Assembly: GCA_963575645.1 (NCBI GenBank)
Contig: OY754465.1
Span: 56,505,901 to 56,569,900 of the forward strand
Direction of reading: 5' to 3'
From: Xanthostigma xanthostigma
Taxonomy: Eukaryota > Arthropoda > Insecta > Raphidioptera > Raphidiidae
DNA length: 64,000 bases
Shown here: positions 20,528 through 31,738 of the stretch, piece after piece
Layout: each line of letters starts with the position of its first letter
Position numbering within the stretch: position 1 is the stretch's first letter
The notes under the pieces: generated by a model
The model's input: only the letters and a program-made list of their open reading frames with translations
Databases searched by the model: none
Told to the model about the DNA's origin: nothing
Made by a program: the position numbers and the translations under genes

Positions 20528-21163
20528 AAAAAAATTCCAGCCAGTTGGGCGACGGGACCATTACAACTTCAAAAATGTTGACATTTGATTATAATAAAGA
20601 AAATAAAATTTCTGATATGGCTAGTATTCAATATGATATTTGCTATTCGTCGCCAAAGTTACCTACATAATATGTTCCACGTCATGTAAAAATTAATCAA
20701 AGCATGACGAACTAGTTTATTTCTGAACAGATTTATAAACCAAAGAACGGCTGATTTTTTTATTTTTAAAATATTTCCGAAGCTATAAAGTTTAGAAAAA
20801 AATTTTAACGAAACTTTCTATAAAATAAATAGAATAATAAGCCGTTATGAAAAGTATAACATTATTATATAAAAAAAAACACCGTTATAGCAAATATCTC
20901 TTTTGAGTATGCGCCGATTTTCCCCAAAAACATTAGGGCTCTTCATATTTGCATACCAAACATCCTCCCAAAATTTGGTTTTGATCCGCTCATCCGTTTG
21001 ACCTGTATCGTGTTCACAGACAAACAGACAGACGCACGAGTTTTTCCAACAATGTGTTTTTTGGATACGGGGACGTCAAAACGAACAAATATTGTAAAAT
21101 TTTGAAAAGTGAATTTTGACCTAAACTAGTACCATTCCCCACTTGTGGGTTGGAATGGTAAAA
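20528..21163 (+). mobile_element. dispersed repeat R, copy 1
   Basis: A roughly 640 bp block from CCAGTTGGGCGACGGGACCA to CCCCACTTGTGGGTTGGAAT. Further copies lie at 38490-39118, 49178-49868 (reverse) and 50845-52470 (interrupted twice). It contains a TGCGCCGATTTTCCCCAAAA landmark. Class unknown. The uninterrupted copies serve as empty-site references for the nested insertions at 50.8-52.5 kb. Confidence 0.7.
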
Positions 21164-21650
21164 GCATGAATTCGTTCAATCTCATGCGGACAATATTAAG
21201 TTCTGACGCCACTGACGCTGTTTGTAACATGATTATTGGTCGTTGATACTTATATACGTGAATGATATGTAAATCCCAACCACGACTTACAATATTTACA
21301 GTCCCTGTGGAACCAATATAATATGGAAAAATTCCGTCTACTTATATCAACTGTGGACCTATAAATATTATTGCTGCAACTTGACATATTTTTGTAACGC
21401 GATATTTGCACTGAATTTTATTATTCAAACTCGTTATGTCATCGAGCTAAAGTCATCCTTACGTTTTTTGAAGTGACACTTCTTTAGTCGCAGTACATTA
21501 TTCGCTATATGCAGCTGCTTGGAAGGGAGACGCTGAACGACCGTGCGCGCTTAGCGGTGAAAGCTGGTATTTTTAGAGCGCTTGTACTGATATATTATAA
21601 TCAAAGGTAAAAGTAGATAAAATATATAACAATAATTTAATATACCTACA
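21164..21650. other. no recognised gene
   Basis: Unremarkable sequence of mixed composition. I identify no repeat or RNA here. Confidence 0.4.
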
Positions 21651-22232
21651 GTATGTAAACACGTAAGGTGCACATAGGAAAATTAACATTGGGAAAAAAT
21701 GACTGGATCAGAGTGAGACTTGAAATCTTGTTTTTCAATTTGACAGATAATATTCTTTTGCAAAATGAATGTGTATACTACCGAAGAAAATATTCGAATG
21801 CGGAATGATTACAAAATAATCGGACTTTTTAATTAATGGGACATTAAATTCCCAAAAATATACTTATAAATATGGTGCGAGATCAAATATCTCCGCCTAT
21901 TCGTGTTCTACTTAAATACATTGGGTCACTGCTTTACCAACGCGCATACGTCATACCAGTCAGACAATTTTTGAATGAAATGTTTCCAAACAGATGGAAT
22001 TGTTTTTTTTGTTTTATTTTTGTACAAAAAAATTAAAATAATGATTTATAAGAGCTTTCTATGATTAAAAAAGCCAAGTAAAATAAAAATAAATCATAAT
22101 AAAATAGAAATCCTCAAGATTACCACGATAATTCAATAGATATAACAATTAATGCAGACATGGCTAACTCTGATCCAAGTATTTTTTCCCAATGCTAATT
22201 TCCCTATGTGCTGCACCTTACGCGTTTACATA
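21651..22232. mobile_element. TIR element with about 65 bp inverted ends
   Basis: Left end TGTAAACACGTAAGGTGCAC and TTGGGAAAAAATGACTGGAT; right end complementary, finishing CTTACGCGTTTACA. TA lies just outside on both sides, which would suit Tc1/mariner-type insertion. The interior is AT-rich and non-coding. Confidence 0.6.
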
Positions 22233-23216
22233 TTATACTGTTGTATATACATGCTGAATACTGACATTATATATTGAACTATTTGATCACAGTTTCTATA
22301 AAATTTAACTTGTCTTTTTTCACATCTGGTTTGAAACTTTGATGTTGCACATTAAATTTTAATTACTACCTTTTAACTAATTGTCCCATTTGACATAATC
22401 TATAAAAGTGGCAGTGGATTGCCAATCAATGGCGCTAGATGTGTCGATTTTGATGTTGCACAAAAGGAGTGATTCCGAACGGATATGGATAAAGCGTGAC
22501 GAAGTTGCGTCTGTGGTATAATGGTTTCTGCAACCCATAGCAGTAATGTTCTTATAACATTTGCACTACAGGTATAGGGAAAATTACCTGTTTAATATAA
22601 ATTAACCTTTTTTAAAAATTATATTACTGTAATATTATTTACAAATTTCGAATCGTAAACAATTTTAACCTGCAATTACTTTATATAGGTAAACATAAAA
22701 CGATAAACAAAATTACCTACAAATTTCCGTTTTAAACATTTATGTACATTAATCCCACCTAAGAAATTGACCAATTACTTAGGTAAATCTAAAACCATAA
22801 ACAACGATACTATATGATTTGTACAAATAAACATATACCTCTTACTTATAAGTATAACTAAATAATAAATATACGTAAAACTAAATTTCAAATATTTTAT
22901 ATTAACAGCCCGGTCCGGCTTTGCCCGTATTTGTAGGTTACCTATTAAAGGGATAGACATATTATGCTGCATCGGACGTGCAGTATAGAATAATATTAAC
23001 ATGTAATAATAATAATAATGCGTTTAATGTCCGTTTCTCGACTTGATGTCATCACAGACCGCGCCATTCGCACCATTAATACTATTTTCCATATCTATCA
23101 TACTTCCCGTTATTTTCTACGTTTTTTTAAATTTCCACTTAATTAATAGCGATGATCGAATGAAGGAATTTTAGGACATTAGAATAAGGTAGGCAAATTT
23201 TGAGCATATGAGTTTG
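22233..23216. other. no recognised gene; one Helitron-end remnant
   Basis: At 22910-22945 AGCCCGGTCCGGCTTTGCCC is a decayed family H2 terminus. GTTTGAAACTTTGATGTTGC (22331) is partly echoed at 22451. The remainder is AT-rich and I see nothing else in it. Confidence 0.4.
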
Positions 23217-23447
23217 ACAGGTAATCGGTCATGGCCTTGAATATAAGGAACCATCTCGATATTTATCATAATTATTCAGGGAAACCATGGAAAACCTCAA
23301 CAAGATGGCCGGTACAGGAATTACCGTTTCTCGGCGAGAGGCAGTAGGAAAAAGTCCCAGTCACATCTGCCCCCGCACCGGGATTCGAATCCGGTACCTC
23401 TCGAATGCGAGCTTAGTGCTCTCACCGCTATGCCACCCCGCTCGGTA
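23217..23447 (-). mobile_element. tRNA-derived SINE
   Basis: On the minus strand an intact pol III A box (TGGCATAGCGG) and B box (GGATTCGAATCC) are spaced as in a tRNA. They are followed by a tail with TTTTCCATGGTTTCCC, GATGGTTCC and GGCCATGACCGA. A tail of this kind recurs in insect tRNA-derived SINEs, as far as I recall. The anticodon arm is too decayed to assign the source tRNA. About 230 bp and possibly full length, but I could not confirm target duplications. Confidence 0.75.
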
Positions 23448-23745
23448 TTAATTGTAATTTATATAAGGCGTTGTCATATTTATTTAATAATAATAGCCGT
23501 TACCCGCGACGAAACACGGCAGCGACAATGGTATTGGAGCCTTCGCCACCACCGTATTGCAATCTTGCCTCACGGGGCTGCGCTCCGCTTGCCAGTGACA
23601 ACAGTACTGAAGTCTTCGGCTCTACCGTATTCCAGGCAACTTTTCAAAAATTTTCCCCTAAGAACCCTATAGGTATACGGACTATCACGAGCATTTAAAA
23701 AATAATTTGTCAAATCGGTTCTACCGTTCTTAATAAGTGATGCAC
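23448..23745. other. Helitron-like remnant, no gene
   Basis: TAGCCGTTACCCGCGACGAA at 23495 is a reverse Helitron-type 3' end. The text downstream (CTCACGGGGCTGCGCTCCGC, CCAGGCAACTTTTCAAAAAT) is typical of the interior of non-autonomous insect repeats. The frames at 23430 and 23471 lie in this repeat. Confidence 0.4.
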
Positions 23746-23750
23746 TTATA

Positions 23751-23907
23751 GGTATATTTCAAGCAGACATAGAAAACGGTAACTAAACCGTCACCCGCAT
23801 GCGCAGAAGCTAAAACGAAACTGTGTTGGTTTTGGAACACGTTTTAGCTACCTGCGCATGGCAGTGGCGGTTTCGTTATCATTTGCTGGCTGCTTGGAAC
23901 ATATACC
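23751..23907. mobile_element. hairpin MITE family D, copy 1 (TTATA duplication)
   Basis: A 157 bp element with matching ends (GGTATATTTCAAGCAG / CTGCTTGGAACATATACC) and an exact 5-base duplication TTATA at 23746-23750 and 23908-23912. The arms include CGCATGCGCAGAAGCTAAAA. Other copies are at 41565-41720 and, truncated, at 61628-61705. Confidence 0.85.
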
Positions 23908-24289
23908 TTATAGCTACGAACAGCATTTCATTTTTATTTATATCATATATCTATTAATTAACTATATGAATCATTGTCCATCTATATTCAATGTGCGGTG
24001 AATGAATGCTGTAACAAAGCGTATAGAAAATATATCTGCTTCTCTTGTTTCACGTTTCACGGAAACCCGAAAGTTTCTCGACGAACCGATTTAGAGTTTT
24101 CTTATAAACTAATTCGTTAATTTAAGAATATCCATCAAAATAATTGTATCATGTCATTAATTGTAAACCACAAATGGTTTGCAGAATTGTTTTTTGAAGT
24201 AATTTTTTTTTAATTCCTATACCTATAACCCGTAACTTTTTAAAAATGTAGGTAACCACAAACAGTTCCGGAAACATTTTGAAACAATT
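23908..24289. other. no recognised gene; old repeat fragment
   Basis: Part of this stretch (23960-24060) resembles 47803-47890. The rest is AT-rich and featureless. Confidence 0.35.
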
Positions 24290-24517
24290 TTAAAGAATAG
24301 CTTCTGTTGCTACCTTGTTAAAACACCCATTGTTTACATTAGAAAAATTTATTTCTCAAACAATGTCACCATCGGGATACGAACCCCGAATCTTTCCACT
24401 ATCGCGGTGGAAAGATTCGGGGTTCGTATCCCGATGGTGACATTGTTTGAGAAATAAATTTTTCTAATGTAAACAATGGGTGTTTTAACAAGGTAGCAAC
24501 AGAAGCTATTCTTTAAA
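24290..24517. mobile_element. 228 bp near-perfect palindrome with tRNA-like core
   Basis: Arms of about 110 bases (TTAAAGAATAGCTTCTGTTG and complement) meet at CCACTATCGCGGTGG near 24404. Around the centre GGGTTCGTATCCC, on both strands, resembles a pol III B box with a single departure. It reads like an inverted dimer of a tRNA-derived head, but no A box is evident. Confidence 0.8.
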
Positions 24518-25650
24518 GTTATTAAATAGTAGTACGCACTACACCGTATTAAAAATTCACATTTTGAAACAATGTTTGTTAACTAAATCCTTTGAAGTAA
24601 AAGACAGTAGCGTAGGTAACTATATCATTTGAGGCCCGTGGCAAATTTTACTAAATGTAATAATAAGAGCTCACGGCCCTCTCGGACCGGGCACCCGTAG
24701 CATTTTACCCGTCATCAGGCAACCCTTTTGTGACCCCACTGGAAGGAAAATATTTAAGAATTTAAAATGTATATACGGCACTCAATTTAATAAAGACAAC
24801 ACAGCAGACGCACCGAAATAATTCTTTTAACAAAAGCGTAGGTATTATTCCGGTACAATTTTTTTTACGAATTCTGATAAAATTCGGGGGTTAACAATAA
24901 ATCGTTGCAGTAGCGTCTATACCTATATAAGTCGAATATTTACTGGCAGGAGAGCGGCCTAAAAGTCAAGCATAAATTACTGATTATTTCATATACTATA
25001 TAAGGTCTTTAAAAATACAAAAATAGTGTACCAATGCAGCATATTTTGAAAAATTCTTGCAAACAGTATTGAAATGGTAAATATTTAAGACCGCAACGTT
25101 TGCCTACAAAATAATAATGAGAAGGTCATGTAAGAAGTCAATATCTTTTGGACAAACTTACAATTATTCTTTACCTATTTTTGTATAAACAGTAAACATA
25201 ACTACAGTTATCGATCCTTTACTGGAAATTATTTTACGACTCTACTTACGTTTAAATCTTTTTATTGGGTAAACAGACGTTCTTAAAACTGTTATAAAAA
25301 TAGGGTACATTGTATATAGATTATCATTTACTTAGAATTTTCAGAATGAATTACCACAAAGTCAAAATTTGAAAATGCGTTTAAAAATGTATAAAAAATA
25401 TTTTTACCGATCACGAAAAGACATTCTTAAAACATTCAATATTATAGGCTTGTGACAACGCCGGCCCTGTACCATACGTAATTATTTTATTGTATAAGTA
25501 CAAACGAAGTCATTTTTTAATTTGTGGATAATTACATAATATGTCATAGCCGCTCGGCACTGTCACAAACGATATAAAAAATGTAAAAATACGAATTCAT
25601 TCAGCCACAAAATATTACGTAAACAATTTATAAATTAAAAGTATTTTAAT
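24518..25650. other. 1.1 kb without a recognised gene
   Basis: AT-rich, with AGAGCTCACGGCCCTCTCGG at about 24667 as a small GC-richer island. No repeats shared with the rest of the window were noticed. Confidence 0.4.
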
Positions 25651-25846
25651 AGTACTAACAGACGGTCGAACTAGGTTCGAAGCGGATAGCGGATCTGGTC
25701 CGCTCCGTACCAAATCTGTTTGTCTGTACTTACAGTAGTCTGCGTGTCCGTCCGGTTCGATGGGAACAGATTCGGTCGTCTGTTGCAAGATCCGCCGTAC
25801 CATGTCCGTTGTCGGACCGAACCAAGTTCGACCGTGTGTTAGCACT
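25651..25846. mobile_element. 196 bp MITE with CTAACA(C/G)ACGGTCGAAC ends
   Basis: Ends AGTACTAACAGACGGTCGAA and, in complement, AGTGCTAACACACGGTCGAA. The interior is rich in CGGACC and CGAACC words. The 76-codon minus frame covers the element and is incidental. Only one copy in the window. Confidence 0.7.
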
Positions 25847-26330
25847 ATAACAAACGAGCATTTAGATAATTAACACAGTTCATATTACCTATAGATTATT
25901 CATTTTGAATATAATTTTAAATAAACTTAAATAACAATTAAATATGGAAATTATTAAAATATAAAAAAAAGAATTAATATACTTATATCTATATAATTAT
26001 ATGTACTTACCTACCTATATATAAGTAGGGACCTATCTAATCTAAAATATTAATTATTAACATTAAGAAATAAATTATTTTGCAATTTTAAAAATAACTT
26101 TCATTTTATAAAATTGTCGAGCGTTTATAATTTCTAATCATTTTGTTTCATTTTATATCTATTATAACCCCCAACTTTCGAAATTGAATTCCTTATAGAA
26201 CTGGTGAACGTATCAATTTGAATTTTCATTGGATTGCTATGAAAATGAATATTTAATTTCAAATACTTAACATAACATGAAAAGCATCAAAATCATAAAC
26301 ATTAAAAAAAAAATACAACTAAAATTATTA
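25847..26330. other. no recognised gene
   Basis: Very AT-rich sequence, about 1.2 kb upstream of slp. It could hold regulatory sites, but none is identifiable by eye. Confidence 0.4.
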
Positions 26331-26858
26331 AAGGACCCCGCACAAACTTTATGGAATTCGGTTCTCGGTTAAATCGATCGAAAATGGTTTTATTTTATAG
26401 TTTAAAGGTCACTAAGAAAAAGTGTCCATATGGGCGCTTAGCTTAACACCAATAAATTTTTAGCTACAGATATTATATGTTCAGCGAGATTTAGATATAT
26501 CTACTTAGTGTTGCCCATTGAATTCACAATCTTAAAAAATCCTAAGCTCTAGAAATATGTTTTCAAGTGCGCTGAATCCGAATATGACATTATTATTTTA
26601 TACAGAGTGACAACTTTTAACATTATCTAGTTTTCGACTATTTTTCTATTTCTAAAAAAGGCACAAACATTGAAAACGGAACATGTTTGCGAATCTCAAA
26701 TCTCGCTAAACATACCTATCTGTAGCTAAAAATTTATTGGTTTTTAGGCTATGCGCCCATGGACACTTTTTCTTAGTGACCTTTAAACTATAAAATAAGA
26801 CCATTTTGGTTCAATTTAACCGAGAACCAAATCCCATAAGGTTTGTGCGAGGTCCTTT
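26331..26858. mobile_element. foldback element G, copy 1
   Basis: Ends AAAGGACCCCGCACAAACTT and, in complement, AAAGGACCTCGCACAAACCT. The arms extend about 200 bases (TAAAGGTCACTAAGAAAAAG, CAATAAATTTTTAGCTACAG). The central 150 bases lie in the opposite orientation in copy 2 (30594-31602). It sits roughly 0.7 kb upstream of the slp start codon. No coding capacity. Confidence 0.8.
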
Positions 26859-27254
26859 CCCTTTTAGTTTATCACACTAAAAAAACCCGACTATATACTA
26901 TCGTATCTTTTTCTTCTTTTCGATTATAAAAAAATGTCAATGAAAACGTCAAATCTAACGTTAATAACTTTAATAAGAATACGCTTCAATAAACGCGCGG
27001 TCAATTCAAATCGATGTCTCAACGTCAAAATTAAGGTGACTTCTTTTTGTGTTTAACACATTAATTTTATTAAAAAAAGGGTAGGCTAAATCGCTACAGC
27101 TACAAAATAAACGCCTCTTTTGTAGCGATCGCTGCATGTCTATTTACCCACAATAATCCACCTTTCCGTAAAGGTTTTATTCATAAATATTTAATAATAA
27201 AATCCCAAAGAGTGTAAACTCCACCCGATGTATTGTTATGAAGGCGGAGTTACA

Positions 27255-27265
27255 TATATAAATAG
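27255..27265 (+). promoter_or_regulatory. TATA-like box upstream of slp
   Basis: TATATAAATAG is the best TATA match in the 0.7 kb before the gene and lies 267 bases before the start codon. A transcription start some 25-50 bases downstream (27285-27305) would give a leader of about 230-250 bases. CCATTC at 27303-27308 resembles an initiator. This is inference from sequence alone. Confidence 0.45.
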
Positions 27266-27531
27266 AGGGTCTCAATGAACTTATATACCGACGCAAGCGT
27301 TCCCATTCGTGTTAAGGCGTGGCGTACGACTTTATTTAAACATGCGCAGCAAAACAGAATAGTTAGTGAGAATAAACACGTTGATGTCTGAGTTATAGTC
27401 TTGTGAATCAGTCTGACTACGTTCTTCGAACAGTAAGCAAGTGTGTATTAAGTACATGTTTTAGAGTTTTGTGATAGTGGGTGTACTTTTTTTGGTTTAA
27501 GTTTTGTTTGACAAAGTGAAATAAATATATA

Positions 27532-28683
27532 ATGTTGAAAACCGATGAAACGTCACCGGTTGGCATTCAACAAACGATGGCGGCTCGCACTCCGTTAAAG
27601 TCATCGTTTTCGATAAATTCGATATTGCCGGAAACATTGAATGACGTATCGAGAAGTCCTTCGTTATCGCCCGTACCGAACGTTTCGGATGCCGATATGG
27701 GATCCGATTCGGATAGTGATTTGGACGTTGTTACCGAAACACCGCCGCCTCTGGACTGTTCGAAAAGTTCACAACAAAGCGACGGAAACGACGAAACCAA
27801 AGACGACGACGCAACCGCGACTGCAGAAAAGAAAACCGGCAATGAAAAACCACCGTACAGTTATAATGCGTTAATTATGATGGCAATCAGACAGAGTCCC
27901 GAGAAACGATTAACATTAAATGGCATTTACGAATACATAATAAGAAACTTTCCTTATTATCGTGAAAATAAACAGGGTTGGCAGAATTCAATAAGACATA
28001 ATTTAAGTTTAAACAGATGTTTTGTGAAAGTGCCAAGACACTACGACGATCCAGGCAAAGGCAACTATTGGATGTTGGACCCGTCATCAGAAGATGTTTT
28101 TATCGGCGGAACAACTGGCAAACTTCGACGACGTTCGACGGCCGCGTCAAGGTCGCGCCTCGCAGCTTTCAAACGGACAGTCGTTTTGAATAACATGTAT
28201 CCTCCGCCTTTTGCCGGATACAATCATTTCATGAATATCTACCAGAATCCTTCGGCTCTGTTGGCCATGTATCAGAAGTACCATCCTTACGGACCGACGG
28301 CGATACCCGCCGCATTTAATATACCGAGACCGACGCCTCTGCCGCCACCACACGGGTACAGCGTCGATAGGCTATTGGCCGGTACGGCGAACGAAGCTCC
28401 GGCACATTTTCCCGCCGGAATATTGAGACCGCCGCCTTCTATGGGTCCTGGCGGATACGACTTTTACAGTAGTTTAAGAATGCCAAATGCGACGGCCGCC
28501 CAAGTTCAACTGTTCCATCATCAACAGTTGATGCAGCAGCAGATCGCGGCCCAACATCAACAAACACAACCTTTGACAGTTAACACGGCGCCTTCGAGTT
28601 GTAGCAGTAGTCCTGAACCGGCGCCCAGAATGAACACGTCGCCAATTTATAAACCAGTCACTGTCATTTCAAGGCAGAGCTGA
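27532..28683 (+). CDS. slp: sloppy-paired fork head transcription factor (FoxG-related)
   Basis: Complete intronless frame of 383 residues. The fork head DNA-binding domain spans about 105-200: [16 protein letters not shown], then the recognition helix [20 protein letters not shown] (150-169), then wing residues [19 protein letters not shown]. The RRRS...RSRLAAFKR basic stretch follows. FSINSIL (26-32) and YSVDRLL (276-282) resemble eh1 motifs that recruit Groucho. There is an acidic serine-rich stretch (55-66) and a glutamine-rich C-terminal part (about 323-346). In Drosophila the slp1/slp2 pair are nuclear regulators of segmentation and neural identity, and both lack introns. Length is between slp1 and slp2. 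Only one paralogue is in the window, so slp1 versus slp2 cannot be assigned. The start was chosen as the first in-frame ATG of an uninterrupted frame, keeping the N-terminal eh1-like motif. Confidence 0.95.
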   Translation: MLKTDETSPVGIQQTMAARTPLKSSFSINSILPETLNDVSRSPSLSPVPNVSDADMGSDSDSDLDVVTETPPPLDCSKSSQQSDGNDETKDDDATATAEKKTGNEKPPYSYNALIMMAIRQSPEKRLTLNGIYEYIIRNFPYYRENKQGWQNSIRHNLSLNRCFVKVPRHYDDPGKGNYWMLDPSSEDVFIGGTTGKLRRRSTAASRSRLAAFKRTVVLNNMYPPPFAGYNHFMNIYQNPSALLAMYQKYHPYGPTAIPAAFNIPRPTPLPPPHGYSVDRLLAGTANEAPAHFPAGILRPPPSMGPGGYDFYSSLRMPNATAAQVQLFHHQQLMQQQIAAQHQQTQPLTVNTAPSSCSSSPEPAPRMNTSPIYKPVTVISRQS

Positions 28684-30150
28684 GTATTTTAAATTTGGTT
28701 GCGGAGTTATTTCCACATGATGAACAGTTCAAGTAAATTAGTGATAGACAATGCCTAAAGTGAGATGATCTTCGGATGATCGGCTTGGTTTAAATGGCTG
28801 CTGAGAAGATTTGTTGATCAGAATTGATTTTGTGACTTTTTTTATTACCTAAATAACTTGATTTTAACGTAGCAAAATTTTGATCGAACAAAACTTATTT
28901 TCGAAAGTCTTGTTATAATTTGAAATTCATAGTTCAAAAGATGTTTGTTTTCATTCGTAATTGTAATAATCATGTTTATCAAATGTTTATTTTTGAAAAG
29001 CTGATCAGACGAAGTTTTATGTTAATTAGTAACATTCCGTTCAATTTAAATGAACTCTAATGCATTAGGTATAAATTTAATAGGTATATATTGTGATCTC
29101 ATAACGCTTTATGTTTTTAAATAGTTCAGTTCAGTAACTTCAGCGTCAAACTTATGCAATATCCTTTGAAAATAGAAATGTATAATCGTAGTTTAATTTA
29201 ACGGAAATTCAAAAAAGCAAAAGTATTAATAAATTGTAAATAAGTATAATAATTGTAAATAACCACAGTCAATGATCTTTTTTGTAAATAAGTTATTTAA
29301 ACAAATATTTTATATATTTTTATGAAGGTGTTCCATTATTTTTTCACATTATAATGAATTTGTAGGTGTTTTTTTGAAAATAGTTTATTTGGTATTTTAT
29401 AGTATGTTCAAAAATGTCCAGAAATTACACATAAACTTACAGTTTGTTTAGTAAAAAAGTCTTTTTTTTATTAATTTTATGCTTATTGTGTTATATACTC
29501 TCATGTATTTGAACGAACTAAAAATGTACCCAAACAAAAGAAATAGTTACGTGGAAAATACTTAATCATAAATTTGCAACTAAATAAACTGTTTTAACTT
29601 TAAATTCTGCTTAAGAAGTCAGCGTAAAACGTATTTTTTTAAAATAATATGTTTTAATAACAATTACGCATATATCTAATATCCTTTAATAACATTGTAT
29701 TTTTGCAGTATTTATTATTTTTTCATGTAACAATTACTATACTTAACTGAAAAATTAAGAACTTAACACAATACTTAATAATTTAGAAATCGGTTTTCTT
29801 AACAGATTATAGTTATATTAGATATTTGTATACATATACAGTTCCTATTTCTATTTGTTTTAACAAGTGCTTTATTTGCGATAAAAAATCACTTTTTGCA
29901 CAGCCCCTATAAAATAGCTGCTTTTCGTGTACTAGTACCTAAAATAAAACAAAAAAATGCCATCTATAACCAATTCAGCAGTAATTTCCATAACCGACTT
30001 ATCGTTTACCGTTAGATCCAAACTAGGCGTAATTTTCTTAAATAGCCAAATAGAAATGAAGTCGGGTACACATATAACTGTAAAAAATGTTGAAAACTGA
30101 AAAGTAAGTGAAAACCAGCTATTTTATATGTACGTGCAAAAAATGTAGTA
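28684..30150 (+). other. probable slp 3' untranslated region and downstream flank
   Basis: AT-rich, repeat-free sequence following the stop codon. Poly(A) signals AATAAA occur at 29228-29233 and 29583-29588. Three TGTAAATA octamers (29235, 29254, 29283) match the Pumilio-binding consensus, and two more are at 30313 and 30324. The true transcript end is unknown. The absence of repeats over about 1.4 kb, in contrast to the rest of the window, suggests constraint. Confidence 0.55.
29228..29233 (+). terminator. candidate slp polyadenylation signal
   Basis: AATAAA 545 bases after the stop codon, followed by GT-rich text. A second signal lies at 29583-29588. Which one is used cannot be told from sequence. 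Confidence 0.4.
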
Positions 30151-30266
30151 CTATATATCTCAAACGTAATGCTATTATGGACTCTTGTGACTGAACTCGC
30201 TGACGCTCCTTTTCCATAATGTCACAGCTCGTAACATAATAAGCTCCATTACGTTCTAGATATATA
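30151..30266. mobile_element. small TIR hairpin downstream of slp
   Basis: CTATATATCTCAAACGTAATG on the left pairs with CATTACGTTCTAGATATATA on the right, and TATTATGGACTCTTGTGAC pairs loosely with its counterpart. About 116 bp. If the slp transcript reaches this far, the hairpin would lie in its 3' untranslated region. Confidence 0.5.
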
Positions 30267-30593
30267 AAGTAGCATGATGAATGGCATTATTAATGTGAAA
30301 AATGTATTTAATTGTAAATAGGATGTAAATATATAGAAATGTGTAAAATTGTATATAAAATTTGTATTTATATAATATTATAATATGAAAGAAAAGATAT
30401 GAAGAGAGATATTAATTCAGAGAGAGTTGAAATTAAACAAATATTATTATTAAAATTATATTTCATGTGTTTTAATTTATAAAACTCCTTTACACACAAT
30501 TAGCCATAATCGCCTATTTGGTTCCTAATCACTCTTCTGGGAGTTCTAGGAGAGCTATCTAACATTTTTGGGTAGGTATTTGAGGTACCATGA
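30267..30593. other. end of the slp flank, no gene
   Basis: AT-rich, with two TGTAAATA motifs (30313-30320, 30324-30331) and a run of ATTATTATT at 30441. No further gene is visible. Confidence 0.4.
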
Positions 30594-31602
30594 AAAGGAC
30601 CCTGCACAAACCTTATAGGATGATCGAACACGTTTTGTTTTACAGTTTAAAGGTCACTAAGAAAAAGTGTCCATGCGGGCGCATAGCCTAAAAACCAATA
30701 AATTTTTAGCTACAGATACCTATGTTTTGCGAGATTTTGGATATAGGGATATCCATTGAATTCACAAACGTGTTCCGCATGTTCAACTTTTGTGCTTTTT
30801 TTTAGAAATAGAAAAATAGTCGAAAACTAAGTAATGTTGTCAGCCTGTATAAAATAATAATGTAATATTTGGAGTGTACTCGAAAACATATTTCTATGCA
30901 GAGTGAGTTTTAAGTTGATGCTTTTCTTTTTACAGCGTGTAAAAATCAAATAGACGAGCAAATATTTCAAATAGTTTTTTTAACAAAACTCAAAAATAAG
31001 AGAGAAACAGCCTTTCGAAGTTTAAATAAATTTTATTAAATTTTCTTTAATTTTGAGGTCGGTCCTGGGGTTGTATTATGTCACTATGGAAATAAGTTGT
31101 TATTAAGTATCAAGTATGTGTGTTGTTCTGTTTTTGAGAGAATTGTGTGTGCCTCAATTATTTCTGTGAATATTTGATAATAATAACATATTTCCATAGG
31201 GACATAATATAACCCCAGGACCGACCTCAAAATTAAAGAAAATTTAATAAAATTTATTTAAACTTCGAAAGGCTTTTTCTCTCTTATTTTTGAGTTTTGA
31301 TAAAAAAAACTATTTGAAATATTTGCTCGTCTATTTGATTTTTACACGCTGTAAAAAAGAAAGCATCAACTTAAAACTCAGCCTGTATAGAACTTAGGAT
31401 TTTTTATGAGTGTGAATTCAGTGGATATCCCTATATCAAAAATCTCGCTAAATATATCTGTAGCTAAAAATCTATTGGTTTTTAAGCTATGCAGTATGCG
31501 CCCATGGATACTTTTTCTTAGTGACCTTTAGGCTATAAAATAAAGCATTTTCGATCAATTTAACCGTAAACCAAATTCCATAAGGTTTGTGCGGAGTCCT
31601 TT
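30594..31602. mobile_element. foldback element G, copy 2, hosting element M
   Basis: Ends AAAGGACCCTGCACAAACCT and, in complement, AAAGGACTCCGCACAAACCT. The arms match 26331-26858. The central loop is inverted relative to copy 1, and the loop is split by a 491 bp mariner-like element (30897-31387). Confidence 0.85.
30897..31387. mobile_element. mariner-like TIR element M, copy 2, nested in element G
   Basis: Arms CAGCGTGTAAAAATCAAATA and GACCTCAAAATTAAAGAAAA match 9366-9902. TA lies on both sides (30895-30896 and 31388-31389) and the host sequence resumes at once (GAACTTAGGATTTTTTATG). The ends read TGCAGAGTGAG and CTCAGCCTGTA. The centre differs from copy 1. Confidence 0.75.
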
Positions 31603-31738
31603 GTGTAACACTTTTTTTGTAATGTCTGAATACAAAATAGAAGACCTGACTGAAGGGTATTTATTGTGCGAAATTTTTCTTCCAAAAAATATCCTTGAGG
31701 CATTCTGAAATTTTAATACTTTCAAGTTTAGTATTTAA

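Noticed and set aside
22505-22535. tRNA-like start (CTGTGGTATAATGGTTTCTG)
   Set aside because: Resembles an A box, but there is no B box or cloverleaf downstream.
27567-27842. Frames antisense to or overlapping slp
   Set aside because: Shadows of the strong slp reading frame; no independent evidence.
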